From the NCBI GenBank assembly GCA_013397865.1, contig VZTI01000938.1, positions 253,501-317,500 of the forward strand: a stretch of DNA of 64,000 nt, read 5' to 3'. The DNA is from Struthidea cinerea (Eukaryota; Chordata; Aves; Passeriformes; Corcoracidae). The notes under the pieces were generated by a model, which was not told the DNA's origin, made no database searches, and saw only the letters and a list, made by a program, of their open reading frames with translations. Positions 1-11,351 of this stretch are shown here, piece by piece. The position numbers and the translations under genes are program-made. Each line of letters starts with the position of its first letter. Position 1 is the stretch's first letter.

Positions 1-1243
1 TATTTGTTTTAATCAAGTACAGGAATCCCTCTAAGACCCCCAACAACCACAGCATCTAAAAGCCTCGTATTTGCTGATGTACATAGTCAGGGATATTAGC
101 TCCATTGGCCCAAGACTTCAGATTATATTATGGAAGGCAAACACATGTAAGTTTCCCAAATCTCAATATATTTGAGAGGCAGAAAAAACACACATAATAC
201 TTGGTTTTACTTGCCATGCAATTACACATAATTTATAATCAGTGCTTTCATTTCATGTCTAAATGGGGCACAGAAGAATTGTGAGGACATGGTTGAATGT
301 AACCTGCAACAGAACATTAAGCAAAGTAAATAATAACATGAATCCAGAGGCATCTATTGCAATTAATAGCTAGTTGGGTGGTTGGGTGTTTTTCTCAAAA
401 TCAAAAAGGATAAACACTGTAGGAGGAGACCCACTGAAAATATATACATGGCAGATTAAACCGATCAAAAATGGGCTGCCTTAAAAAACCCCACAACACT
501 TACGTTCTAGAAGTGGTTCCAGAAAGTCCTTGTGCTGTAGCAGCCACCATGGGCCCACAAGAACAACATTGATTTTCATTCTCCTGGACTTTAAGCCCGA
601 TAAACAAGCTGCTCTGAATTACTCTGTAGAAGGAAAGGACAGCAAGCAATGCTTTAAGCTAACCATGAAATTACACCCTGAAACTGTTTTCCTTATTGTT
701 ACATAAAATGGTCCTGCTGTTTACAGCAGACCTATGTCTGCAGATGAAGAAAAAGAAACCACACACGTGACACAAACGTTTTGTGCTGGACATCACTATT
801 CTACACTTACATGACTGTGTTAAATTGGAAAGAGATGGAACCAGCTCAATCCTGAGATAAAGCACAAGACCACCATAATGAAGGATCATAGTTCATGCAG
901 GACCACAAATCAAGTCCATCGTGACATGGAACATTGAGGCAGAATTGCACTTGAGTGTAATTAAGGACTAAAAGGATGATTAAGGCTAGTAATTCTGCCG
1001 CATTAAATAAGAACTGACAGACAGACAGGTCTTGCAGCAAATGCCTGGCATTTGAAGCTGGCAGTTTGCAGTTAACTTGGAAGGAATACAGAGTGGATGC
1101 AAGAAGTTAATGAGTCTGAACAGGAAAAGGCAAAATTGCAAAGAAAACTGCAAGAGTATTTCAAAGTAGGATTGACAGCCATGACTGTTGCATCTTGAAA
1201 GACTTTTTAAAGCTTGTATTATAAGAAAGTAATGCATCATACC
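1..1243. other. Intergenic, nothing recognised
   Basis: AT-rich sequence on both strands. The open frames here are short, use common start codons by chance and show no domain or motif. No repeat family could be named by eye. Confidence 0.6.
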
Positions 1244-1540
1244 TAGAATCATAGAATATGTGGAGTTGGAAGGGATCCACAAGGATCATTGAGTCTAACT
1301 CCTGGCCCTACACAGGACACCCCAAGAGTCACACCACGTGCCTGAGAGCATTGTCCAAACACTTCCTGAACTCTGTCAGGCTTGATGCTGTGACCACTTA
1401 TCTGGGGAGCCTCTTCCAGTGTTTAATCACCCTCTGGATGAAAAACCCCTTCGTGATACCTAACCTAAGCCTCCCCTCACTCAACTTCATGCTGTTTCCT
1501 TGAGTCCTGTCACTGGTCACAAGAGTGAAAAGATCAGTTT
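1244..1540 (-). mobile_element. CR1 LINE 3' end, 5'-truncated
   Basis: On the + strand this begins with TAGAATCATAGAAT, the reverse complement of the tandem ATTCTATGATT tail that ends CR1 elements. It is followed by the usual antisense CR1 3'UTR phrases: 'gttggaagggatccacaaggatcattgag', 'ctcttccagtgtttaatcaccctc' and 'cctgtcactggtcac'. The copy is therefore on the minus strand and keeps about 300 bp of the 3' end. This is the usual product of incomplete target-primed reverse transcription. It has no coding capacity; open frames across it are incidental. Confidence 0.9.
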
Positions 1541-3469
1541 TCTCTTTTTTTTTGAAAACTTTTTTCCCAACTTAGGACATTTATTTGAGGGCAGACCTCC
1601 CAAAATGTGTCACTCTGGCGCTTGTACTCATGTCCCTGTTACTCACAGAAACTGTTGGTGGCAAGTCAATTCACACCTCTGTAATTTTTACTCTAGAATT
1701 TTAAGGGTGGCTGGTTTTTTGGTGGTGGTTTTTTTGTTTGGTTGCTTGGTTTTTGGGTTTGTTTGGTGGGGTATTTTTGTGTGGTTTTTTTGTTTGTTTG
1801 TTTTGGTTTGGGTTTTTTTGTTTGTTTTGTTTTGGTTTTTGTTTTGTTTTGTTTTGGGGTTTTTTTGTGTTTTTTGGGGTTTTTTTGGTGAGGTTTCCTG
1901 GGTTTGTTTTGGTTTTTATTATCCTTCAAAGAAGAGCCACATGACCTGGACTCTTCATTTCTTTCTACATATTCCATTGTGTATTTCTGGCACATATGAC
2001 ACACTAGAAAGTGGGTCTGCTTCAAATAACACATTAAAACTTGCAGGGTTTGAGTGGGGTTGAGAACAGAAAGCTAACTAAAATCAAGTCACTCATGGCC
2101 ACAACAGAAATGTAAAGGGACAACATGAAGGCTTGGTCCAGAACTTTATATATTTAGGAATAATTGAATATATGTGATCAACAAGAAAATCAGGATGATG
2201 ATTTTTGGAAGACAAAGTAGATAAGATAGCATCACTGAAGCAGCTGTAGTGCATTCAAATATGAATTCACCACATGAAACTCAAACTTGAGTAAGGCAAA
2301 ATGCAAACACATTCGGAAACAGAAAGAACATGAGAAACTTATGCCAAACTGCATCAATAAACAAGTAGCTTACATGGGAACACCTTCCTTCCAGAGCAGA
2401 CTCTGGAAAACAGTTTTGCAAGAATAGAGTCTAAAACCTGATGAAGGAGATGGATTCTTCATTCCTCCAGTCTTTTTTATTTTTAGAAGTTAAATGTCAG
2501 GATTTTCTAGTTTTAATACATTAACATATTGGCAATGAAAGAAAATACACTTTGTTGTGACTTCTACAAGACAGGTTGGTAAATCTCAATTTGGCCTGAC
2601 CACCACTCCCCCGTGATGCCTCACACCAAAACCTCTCACAGTTCTTAATGTCAGAGAACAGTCAACAGTATCTAAAAGGCCATAGAGCAACTGATCAAAC
2701 TGCTAATGGAGCCTAATGAATTAATCACCTCCTCAAATAATAAATACATGTGGGAGTTAATGTCTGTACAAAGTTTGAAAACAGAACACAGCTACTCTCC
2801 CTCAAGAGCTATCATGCTTGACACTGGCATTACAAAAAAAGAATGTGGGAAAAGACCTAATTATCAGGAAATATCTGAGTACCAAATTAATGCCACAAAA
2901 TCAGTTTGTAAGTGTCTGCAACAGTGGCAACCTACATTCTGATGTTATAACTGTAAAGCTTATACCTGAAGCTGTTCAGCAACAAGTCATTTCTGCATTC
3001 AGGAATTACTTCCACATTGCTGTTACAGAGGAATACCACTAATGTACACGCATGAACTACTCCTTCTTCCCTCTGGTGCACTGTCACTGCAAATACTTGA
3101 ACTAACACAGAAACCATAATCTTAGGTCCACACCAGTGCACCCAAAATATTTCCTAACATTTCATTTGGCCACCAGGAAATAAGTGTACTGAGAAGGCCA
3201 ATGGAAGTGATTAGAGAGTCAGCAATATTGACGTGTAAAGAAAATATTTGAAAATTAACAATACACAACTTCACTACAGAGGATTAAGTGACATCACAGA
3301 CAACCACTGGGATACTAACAATTACACATAATATTTATATGACTGATTTTTATAATTACTAAAAAATTTGAAATTAATTCCACAAGGAGTAACAATAATA
3401 ATTATAATTTTTAAAAAGTAAAGACAAGACTGTGGCTGAGTATCATGAAACACTACTTGGCAATGAGAT
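1541..3469. other. Intergenic, apart from a G/T-rich tract
   Basis: No gene or named repeat was seen apart from the strand-asymmetric G/T tract listed separately. Short overlapping open frames near 2.7-3.1 kb have no recognisable protein features. Confidence 0.55.
1704..1920. repeat. G/T-rich low-complexity tract
   Basis: About 215 bp in which the + strand is almost purely G and T, built from irregular TTTG, TTTTG and GGTTTTT units, with hardly any A or C. It produces long spurious frames rich in Phe/Gly/Val/Trp on + and in Lys/Pro/Asn/Thr on -, which should not be annotated as genes. The extreme strand asymmetry suggests expansion of a simple GTTT-type repeat. Confidence 0.85.
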
Positions 3470-3651
3470 CAACAAAGCAGCACAAAAGCATCCCAGGGGA
3501 AGTAGTGGAATCTCCATCATTTAGGATATTTAAAACCAAACTGGACAAAATGTTGGAAAATGTTCTGTAGGGAATAGTCCTGAATTTGTAAGGAGACAGA
3601 CTGGATGACCTAACAGGTCTTTTTCCATCTGTAATGTCTATTACTCTGCAA
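3470..3651 (+). mobile_element. CR1 LINE 3' end, old
   Basis: The + strand contains the sense CR1 3'UTR signature in degraded form: 'ccaggggaagtagtggaatctccatc', 'ggatatttaaaaccaaactggac', then 'gactggatgacctaacaggtc'. This matches the CR1 'gaggttgtggaatctcc...ggactggatgacctccagaggtc' pattern. The terminal octamer repeats are nearly gone, so the copy is older than the one at 1.2 kb. Confidence 0.82.
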
Positions 3652-5173
3652 TTGTCTTGTCCTCAATCCACACATTAAGCAATCCCCACATAGCTACAGT
3701 GCCAAATGGTTTGGTTCCAAAGCTCCCACTCTTTCTTTACTCATCATTTAAGACTAGCAGAGCAGATGCTACTTAGGAATGAAAATGTCCATAGCAAGAT
3801 CAACAATGAGAAATAAAATACAATTTTGAGGCTCAACCATGTAATTTCTCTCACACAAGCAGTTCTTGAGCTGTGTTAGTGCTTACAACGTAAAAGGGTA
3901 CCATTAGGGGAATACAAACAGCTTGAAAATGGTATGCAGCTTGCCTCAATGTTCTGCTTTTTTAGTATGACTTGGATTTGTGAAATCAGCTTTGTTAAAT
4001 CCTGTTGCAAACTACTGTGCATCGCAGAAACTGATGAAAAATAGCTCTGTAAAATCTCAACCCCCTTGTCTCAAGCTCTACATTGATGACAATTTCTTTC
4101 AGCTGCAATAATAATCTAAGCAGTAACTACCTCTGTCTTATTCTCATCACTCAATCTGATTCTAGTCTGTTTACAAGTCTTATTTACACACCATAAGCAG
4201 CAGCAGGAAGAGGGAGTACATTCATTATTACAGACTTTTCCTCCAAAGTTCTTTTCTATAGCTCCATAATCTGTAAACAAAAATTAAACTTAAATTGGGA
4301 AAAATTATAAAAAGCATTCTTTGATCAGGGATGGCTATTCCGTTTTCATAATAGAGAAATGCATCAGGTTTCACATTTAAAAATGAATGTGTTTCTGAGC
4401 ATGAGTTTGCAAAGTGTAAGAAAGACTCACACATTTCTATCCCTCAACAGAGAGGAAGGTTTACAGCAGTGAGATAACCAGCAGAGTCACACCTTGCTTT
4501 TTACCAGAGGTGGTACTTTAAATGTTTGTGTTTAAGGGCCTTGTTAGTCCCATGATAGCTCTGTTTTGTTGCTCATCATAAGGAACATGCTATATTTAGA
4601 ACATCTACAAGTAAGAATTTTACCTGTTTTGAACTATATTTTACTTAATAACAGGTCAAATATATAGATTTGACTGGTTTCAATTTCCTAAATATGAAGG
4701 CTGTACTTTGAAAAGTTTTCAAAATATTCAATTAAGTAATAACTTTATTTTTTCTTTGTAAAGCACATAAAATTAAAAAATATTTGATTTTTTTTACTTT
4801 TTATAGCAATGTTAACATGCTTTTTACATTGTTTTCCATGTAGCTTCCTTTTATATTCACATGGGGAGAATTAATCCATTAGCATAGCCAACTTGAATTC
4901 TTTCCTGGCACAGTGTATGGAAGCTTGTACATGGTGCAGGTACTTCAACTTGCTTACATAATGTAATTATGGATTTATATCATTGGATATGGTGATATTT
5001 ATATCACTAGAAGTTTATCCATGGCCATGTTTATTCCAGAATAAAAATATCCATACATAGACCCATAAAGATATGTAATAATTATAAATTTAGGATATAA
5101 TATTTTCCTGTATACAGATTCTCAATCTGTATTGTATCTGGTCTAAATTGCACATTTTTAAAACAGGGATATT
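3652..5173. other. Intergenic, nothing recognised
   Basis: AT-rich DNA with no coding, RNA or named repeat signal that I can support. An AT-rich block around 4.6-5.15 kb has no internal periodicity. Confidence 0.55.
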
Positions 5174-5211
5174 TCCATCGAATCAAAGAATCCCAGAATA
5201 GTTTGGGTTGG
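5174..5211 (-). mobile_element. CR1 3' tail, part 1 (split by an LTR)
   Basis: The + strand reads 'cgaatcaaagaatcccagaata' followed by 'gtttgggttgg'. This is the antisense CR1 tail and first 3'UTR bases. Normal CR1 continues 'gttggaagggacc', but here it stops at GTTGG and resumes about 980 bp later at 6192. The piece ends with the left copy of a 5-bp target-site duplication. Confidence 0.85.
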
Positions 5212-6191
5212 TGTTACGATCCTCTTATCACAGAGGAGCAAAGTGAGCTCTCTATGGGTTATGGATAGAGGTTCAAATATTCCCTGAAACAAGACTAAAA
5301 CCAAACAAGGTTAAATGTTGATAATAAAAAATTGATACGTTTTATCTAACAGTAAAATGAGAAAGAAAGAAAAAGAAATAGAAAAGGGGAAGGGAGGCGG
5401 TGGGGGGGAGGGACAGGAGGAGTGACAGATTAAATAGAAACATATCACCACTCCATGGGTCCCAATAATGTCTTGTTGCTCCCCTCCATCTGGTCTTCTT
5501 GGTGGTGATGGTCCCCCACCAACAAGCATAGAATCCAATGGATTAATATATGTTTGGGCCAGGTGGGAATGCCCAGGTACCTCCCCTGAGAGGGTACAAA
5601 TTTGGCGCTGCCTCTTGCAAGACTTTGGGTCAGTTGCATCATTTTGCATCACGTGCAGTGCTCTGGTGCAGGGTCTGAGGTACCCTTTGGGGGGGCCTTG
5701 GATGGACCATGACACCCTGCCTCTCACATGAATGTCCTGTAGAAGTGGCTTTCCCAGGGTGGGGGGCCCTGAAGCTGAGCCAGTATGTGTAAGGGAGGAT
5801 GGGCATTCACTGCTGAGCCTCTGACCACAGGCTACTTCACATGCCCAACACCTCTCCTCCTCCCCCTGGGTTGGGGCGGAGTCTGTGCAAACATGGCAAT
5901 GGATAAACCAGGGGCTATGGCCTCCACCCTGAAGCTGCTGGACTTGGCTCTTCCAATGCTCTCCCAGCCTTATCCATTACTTTCCAGACCTGAGGTGCTT
6001 TGAACAATAGTGTCACTTTTTCTTATCTCGAATAGCCTTAGGCAGTTTTAACTCACAGTTCAGGGTTTCAGTCAGGAGGCCCATTCAGAGTGGACTTCCA
6101 TGGTACAGCTTCATTATACAATTTTGCTATAATAGGCAAAAGACTTTCATAAAAATGTTCAAGCCATAAATCAACATTTCACCCTCTGACA
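5212..6191. mobile_element. Solo LTR of an endogenous retrovirus, inserted in a CR1
   Basis: The element starts TGTTACGA and ends TCTGACA, giving the TG...CA ends expected of a retroviral LTR. It is flanked by GTTGG (5207-5211) and GTTAG (6192-6196), a 5-bp target-site duplication with one later substitution. Removing it restores a continuous CR1 sequence. At about 980 bp it is a single LTR without gag, pol or env, so it probably formed by recombination between two LTRs. It is more GC-rich than its surroundings. A 5-bp duplication is typical of ERVL-type integration, but the family and orientation were not determined. Open frames inside it (for example 5311-5727) are not genes. Confidence 0.83.
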
Positions 6192-6450
6192 GTTAGAAGG
6201 GACCTTCGAGATCACGTAGCTCCAAATCTCCTGCCATGGGCAGGGACACCTTCCACTAGACCAGGTTGCTCCAAGCCCCATCCAGCCTGGCCTTGACACT
6301 GCCAGGCATTGGCATCCACATCTTCTCTGTGCAACCTGTTCCAGTGCCTCACCACCCACACAGCAGGGAATTTCTTCCTCATATCTAATCTAAACTTACT
6401 CTCTCATCTCAAGACACTTTTTTTCCATTGCCATTATAAATTAATGTTAC
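6192..6450 (-). mobile_element. CR1 3' end, part 2 (split by an LTR)
   Basis: It resumes the CR1 3'UTR in antisense: 'aagggaccttcgagatcac', 'tgccatgggcagggacacc', 'cactagaccaggttgctcc', 'caacctgttccagtgcctcacc', 'atttcttcctcatatctaatc'. This is the continuation of the piece ending at 5211 and the same minus-strand insertion. It is 5'-truncated at about 6450. Confidence 0.92.
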
Positions 6451-9439
6451 ATACTCTTCTCATACAGTGCAAAGCAAAACCAAAAACCTCTATTTTCTAA
6501 ACAGTGTTGCACATTTAACTACAAAGCTAAAATATTAAATTTAATTATACATATTTCATTTATATCTAAGCAAAATGGATAAAAAATATTTTCTACTTCC
6601 CTTTGGAAGCTTAAAAAACACCATTTTTAAAAATGTATCAAAAATATGTGAGATAAGTGAAAAATCCTGAACAAAATCTCAAGTTCATATTAAAAAATTT
6701 ACAAAAGAGGAACACAATGAGGTTATGTCCAGCACCATGTCTGAAATAGAAAAACACTAGAACTCCTAAAATAAATCTTGTGATTTTCTTAAAAGAAGAG
6801 CAATACAGGCAGAAAAGCTATTATAATCTGCACCAAAAAAAAGTTTACTAAACCCAATTGATATAAAAATACTAAATAGACTAAAAGTGAATAAAAATGA
6901 AAACCGCAAATTAACTATTTCATTTACATTTTCTATTTACCACCCATGAAGGGTAAAAGAAAGCAAAATAACTGGGATGTTATCCTGCTTTTTTAACAGC
7001 ACTTATTCCAAATTACTGCATGATGTTAATTGTGTGCACCAGGAAGCATTCTGCAAGAAGCACCGTGCAATATGGCAATCATGGCTTACAAAAGATGCAG
7101 AAAACAACTGAAAAAAAATTACTACTCACAATATGCAGCTTTGCATGCATAGGATGAAATACTTCTTGAAAATTATCTAATTTTTAAAATATTAGGAAAA
7201 ACAACAAATGTTGCCATGTTAGAACCAAACATTAAAATAAATAAACTAGCAATATCTTGTTTTGACACTAAAGAATAAAAATATCATGCTGTATAGTACC
7301 TTATTTTGCTTCGTAGAAAGGAACACACTCTCTGATGGTATCTCATTGATATATCCTGAATTCCAAGTATAAATCACTGAAATAATATATACATAGACGA
7401 TGATGAATATATATATGTTATTTTTACAAGTTAAGTGGCAAATTTAAAATGTATTTAAAGTTTAAATTAAATTTTTAAAAATAAGTTTTCAATCTACTTG
7501 TCCTTTAAATGAAGAGACCTAAAAGAATGTTTCTTTTTAAAAATTTTTTAAACATTTTTTTACATTTTAAGTTTTTCTAGACTTCAGGGCTGAAATGAAC
7601 AAACTGTTTGCTTATGCAGGGTATTGCCTTTGTAAATTCATCACTCCACCAGGATAGCTGGCAAAGCTTCCTCCTATAATTCTAGAAAATGGTCTCGGGG
7701 TAGAAACATCAGACATTCCCAAGAGTGATACACTACTTGTCAGTTGAGCTAAAATTTACACAACACGCAGCTAGAGCTAAAGAAAACTCTAACAAATGAT
7801 ATGACATTTGGATAACATACTCTATCTATTAAGATAAGCACAATTTATAAGCACAATAAATATTGCTTCAGCTGGAGAACAATTTTCCTGTTTATAGTAT
7901 TTTAGTTACTTTTATAGATTCTTGTGGTTTTAGCTCTTCATTTTGAATATTTATTTGAAGAAACCACATTACAATTAAATGAGGTAGAAATAAGCATCAG
8001 TACCTTTATGCAAATGCAAGTCAAGACTTTTTTTCCTTTTTTTTTTTTAGAAGACTTTTCTAAAAACATCTATTATCCCATACACACATTTTGCTTTATG
8101 CATGTGTAAACATTGTTGAGAAGCTGCAAGACCTGGCTGACTACCAACTCTTGCTGCCTCCATGAGGAGGAAGTGGTTGTTTGAAAAGATGTTGCTTCTT
8201 GCAGCTGACAGCTGCTTCTTCTTCCAGGTTTCCGATGGCTGCCTCTCATCTCTACTGAATCTGACTTCCATTTCAGGAGAATGAAGAACCTCCCAAGGAG
8301 GACAGGAGCATTTCTCTCTTTCCCAGCATAGCAGAATGAGGGAGGATGATGATGAAGCACTTTTCAATGACACCAGAATTTAGCACCAACTTCTTTTCCC
8401 TTACTCCACACTCCCATCCTACATTCTTGTTGATGCACCGTGAACTTACAGACCAGGTTCCCCATTTTTCAGTAAGGTGGTCATTTTTGTATACTTATCC
8501 ACAGGAAACAAGGAAAAGGGTTCACTACACCATGTAAATGTCCTGATAAAAGCAGATATGCTCAGACTGTAAATCGAGGATGAAGCAAGTGTCTTTCTTT
8601 CCACCCGCAGCTCAGGTACTTTGCTTTCTTGTTGAAGAAAGACAAACTAAAGGAGCTCAAGGAATGCTGGAGTGGTTACCTTATATTCTCAATCAAACTT
8701 TTTCCCTGTAAAAAGATAAACCAGATATGAATAACTATACTGGTAGTGTATACATCTACCAACTGCACACAAGTCAAAATATGAGAGGCAGAGTCATATT
8801 AGCGTCATTTTTAGCTGTTTATTCTTTTTTATTGATTGACCAGCAGTAAAAATGAATTTGTCTGTTAGAGAAAACATAGATGACCAAAGTCCATTATCAA
8901 ATGAAACTAACAAACTCTAGTTAAAAGCAAGAATTCCCTAGAAAAGTATTATAGTTGCTCCAAAATAAATCAAAATTAATTATACATTTAATTGATGTTT
9001 CTTCCTTGCATGAAAAGGAGAAATTCCTAAAAAATAAAATCCTTCCAAGAAAGTCAACTTCAACTCCAAGGGCACAGTGAGGCCATGCAACACAGTGTTC
9101 ACGTTAGAGACAACCAAACTAACACTACATCATCAGCTAATATATTTACATGTCATATTAAAATAATATACAGAAGCAGTAGTTTCACTCCTAATAACTT
9201 CATTAGTAGCACACTGTGAATAGGCTTGTATTGCAAGTTGCAGATATGCTTTTAAAATCCCCTTGCAGGTCCTATTTTTAGTATCTTCCTCCCATTAGCT
9301 GAGTGCCATACCTATGGAACATCATTCTGAGTAGCTATCTAAGAAATGAATGACAGGCCTTCTGTCACAGTACCATTCATGTTCAGGTCTACTGTGCTCT
9401 TCCTTTACCTTGCTTGCTAATTATTTTGCTCTTTCTCAC
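6451..9439. other. Intergenic, nothing recognised
   Basis: Very AT-rich. At about 8.1-8.4 kb the GC content rises slightly and two minus-strand frames overlap (8047-8373 and 8073-8360), but neither resembles a known protein and the two frames compete. I treat them as chance. Confidence 0.5.
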
Positions 9440-9850
9440 ATAGGTAAGAGGTCAAATTGTAGATTTAGAGAACCTAAGGCTATGAAAAACATCATGACCA
9501 TCTATGCTGACCTCCTGAATAATGCAGACAACATAATTTTATGATTCCAAATCAAATCTATAAAATCCTGCTAAAGGAACACTTTATTGTACTAAATGAC
9601 TTCCAATTCCAATGGAAGGACTTCAGACTCTAAAGAGCCCATCATATTCCTAAACCATTTGTTCCACTGGTTAAGTACCCTAAGTATAAAATTGTTATGT
9701 AAATCTGCCTAACTTCACCTAACATGCATCAAATTGCTCAGCCTTCTACCAGATGCAAGACCCTACCCCCAGAAACCTCCTGTAGGTTGCTGTAAGTTTT
9801 AATTAACTCTCTTCATAAACTTCAGTTAAATTAGCATTCTAGTTTATCTC
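9440..9850 (-). mobile_element. Ancient CR1/L3-like LINE 3' end
   Basis: Strongly diverged, but the order of phrases matches the antisense 3'UTR of old amniote CR1 elements: 'catcatgaccatctatgctgacctcctgaataatgcag', then 'ccatttgttccactggttaagtaccctaag', then 'taaatctgcctaacttcacc'. The level of decay suggests an insertion far older than the avian-specific CR1 copies in the window. Confidence 0.72.
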
Positions 9851-11351
9851 AGTTGTGGTGATAATATTAATCCAATTCAGCAAATATTTTGGAGAATCAG
9901 TAAACCCAGGCTTATGGAGAAACTTATGGGCAAAACATATATATTGAACACAGAAGCAGAAAGGCAGAATAACAAGCAACCATAAAGCTGGAAAAATGAT
10001 CTTACATTAGTTATCTAGTCTAGTTTCAAAAAAATATCATTGGACTGAGCAACTTCATCATACTATTCTTTCAAAGTATTCAGTTGTTTGAAGGAAAATT
10101 GTATTTTGATCATTTAGATCTTTTATACAGACCTGAAATATTCTTACTGACAAATAAATTAAAAACAAAAGAAAAGAATAATTTAAAAAGTCATTCAAAA
10201 TTCTGGTATTTACCATGATTTAGTATACTCATTTGTTCCTAATCTTTCAACATTATTTCATCACCCCTTTCTTCCTAATTGTCATAATAACCATGCCTAT
10301 GTAAGTTAATACATACTGAAAAAAAACCAACAAAACAGAACGAAAATATTTAAAATGTAGCCCCAAGGAACAGCTGAGGAAAAGGGAAAGGTTTCTTACT
10401 TTTATTAAAAGTTTAGACTGAACTACAGGTTAAAGGTTCTATAACACACTAACAACGTGGTTTCCTTTAGGGTATAGCTTTTGGATGGTTACCAAGATAA
10501 ATTTCAGCTCCTTGTACAATTCTAACCCTGTTTGCTATACAAACTTCTTTGCCTCATTCAACTCCTTCCATAAACTCATGACTTGCCACCAAGACAGGAA
10601 GAAGTCAAATTATTTTTCTAACTCACAGTGAAAATACAATATTTATCATTTTCTACAGCTCCATCCTTTTCCCCATGTGACAGGATTTCGTCTCCTTTGC
10701 AAAACACCAACATAGTTTCAAGTATATATTGAATAATTATTATACCAATATTTTAAAACTCAAGGTCCTGTACCACATTAGATTTTATAAATTTCCTACA
10801 AGTGAGCTAAAACAGTATCATGTTTGACCAAACCAGATTTCACATGAAACTAATAACTATACAGACTTAGGCTTGAAGATTAAATGACTGGAAAAATACT
10901 GAAACCTTATAATGATCAAGAAACATACTCCAAAAGGTATGGAACCAGAAAATTATTTTCTGGAACAAAATAAAAATACTATCACGATAAAAAAGTAACG
11001 TGACCTAGCCAATTGTAACCAATGTAAATATGAGACACTGTTCAGACAGAGGACTTTTTCTGAAGTGTTACATTAGTCACAATAAAGTAGGCAATTTGAG
11101 AGAAGTCTGAAACAACAAAAAGCTGGAATTTTAACAAGAAAATTCACATGTTGACCAGAACTAACAAAAAGCTGGAATTTTAACAAGAAAATTCACATGT
11201 TGACCAGAACTTCAGTTTCCTAGAAACTCTGAACCAAATGTAAGTCTTTTTTTTTTTTTTCCAAATGAGAACAGTTAATTGCATAATTAGGAATCATAAC
11301 AGCTGTTCTGTAAAAAAAGGAACCACTAATTAAAAATATAAGAATGACAAG
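9851..11351. other. Intergenic with a 49-bp tandem duplication
   Basis: AT-rich DNA. The only structure I can support is the exact 49-bp duplication at 11,114-11,211. A T-rich tract follows near 11,248. Confidence 0.55.
11114..11211. repeat. Exact 49-bp tandem duplication
   Basis: Two head-to-tail copies, 11,114-11,162 and 11,163-11,211, each beginning AACAAAAAGCTGGAATTTTA and ending GACCAGAACT. I see no mismatch between them, so the duplication is recent or polymorphic, or it is an assembly artefact. Confidence 0.93.

Noticed and set aside
5311..5727. 138-codon minus-strand frame
   Set aside because: It lies wholly inside the solo LTR, overlaps other frames on both strands, and ends in a Pro/Phe/Ser run encoded by a polypyrimidine tract.
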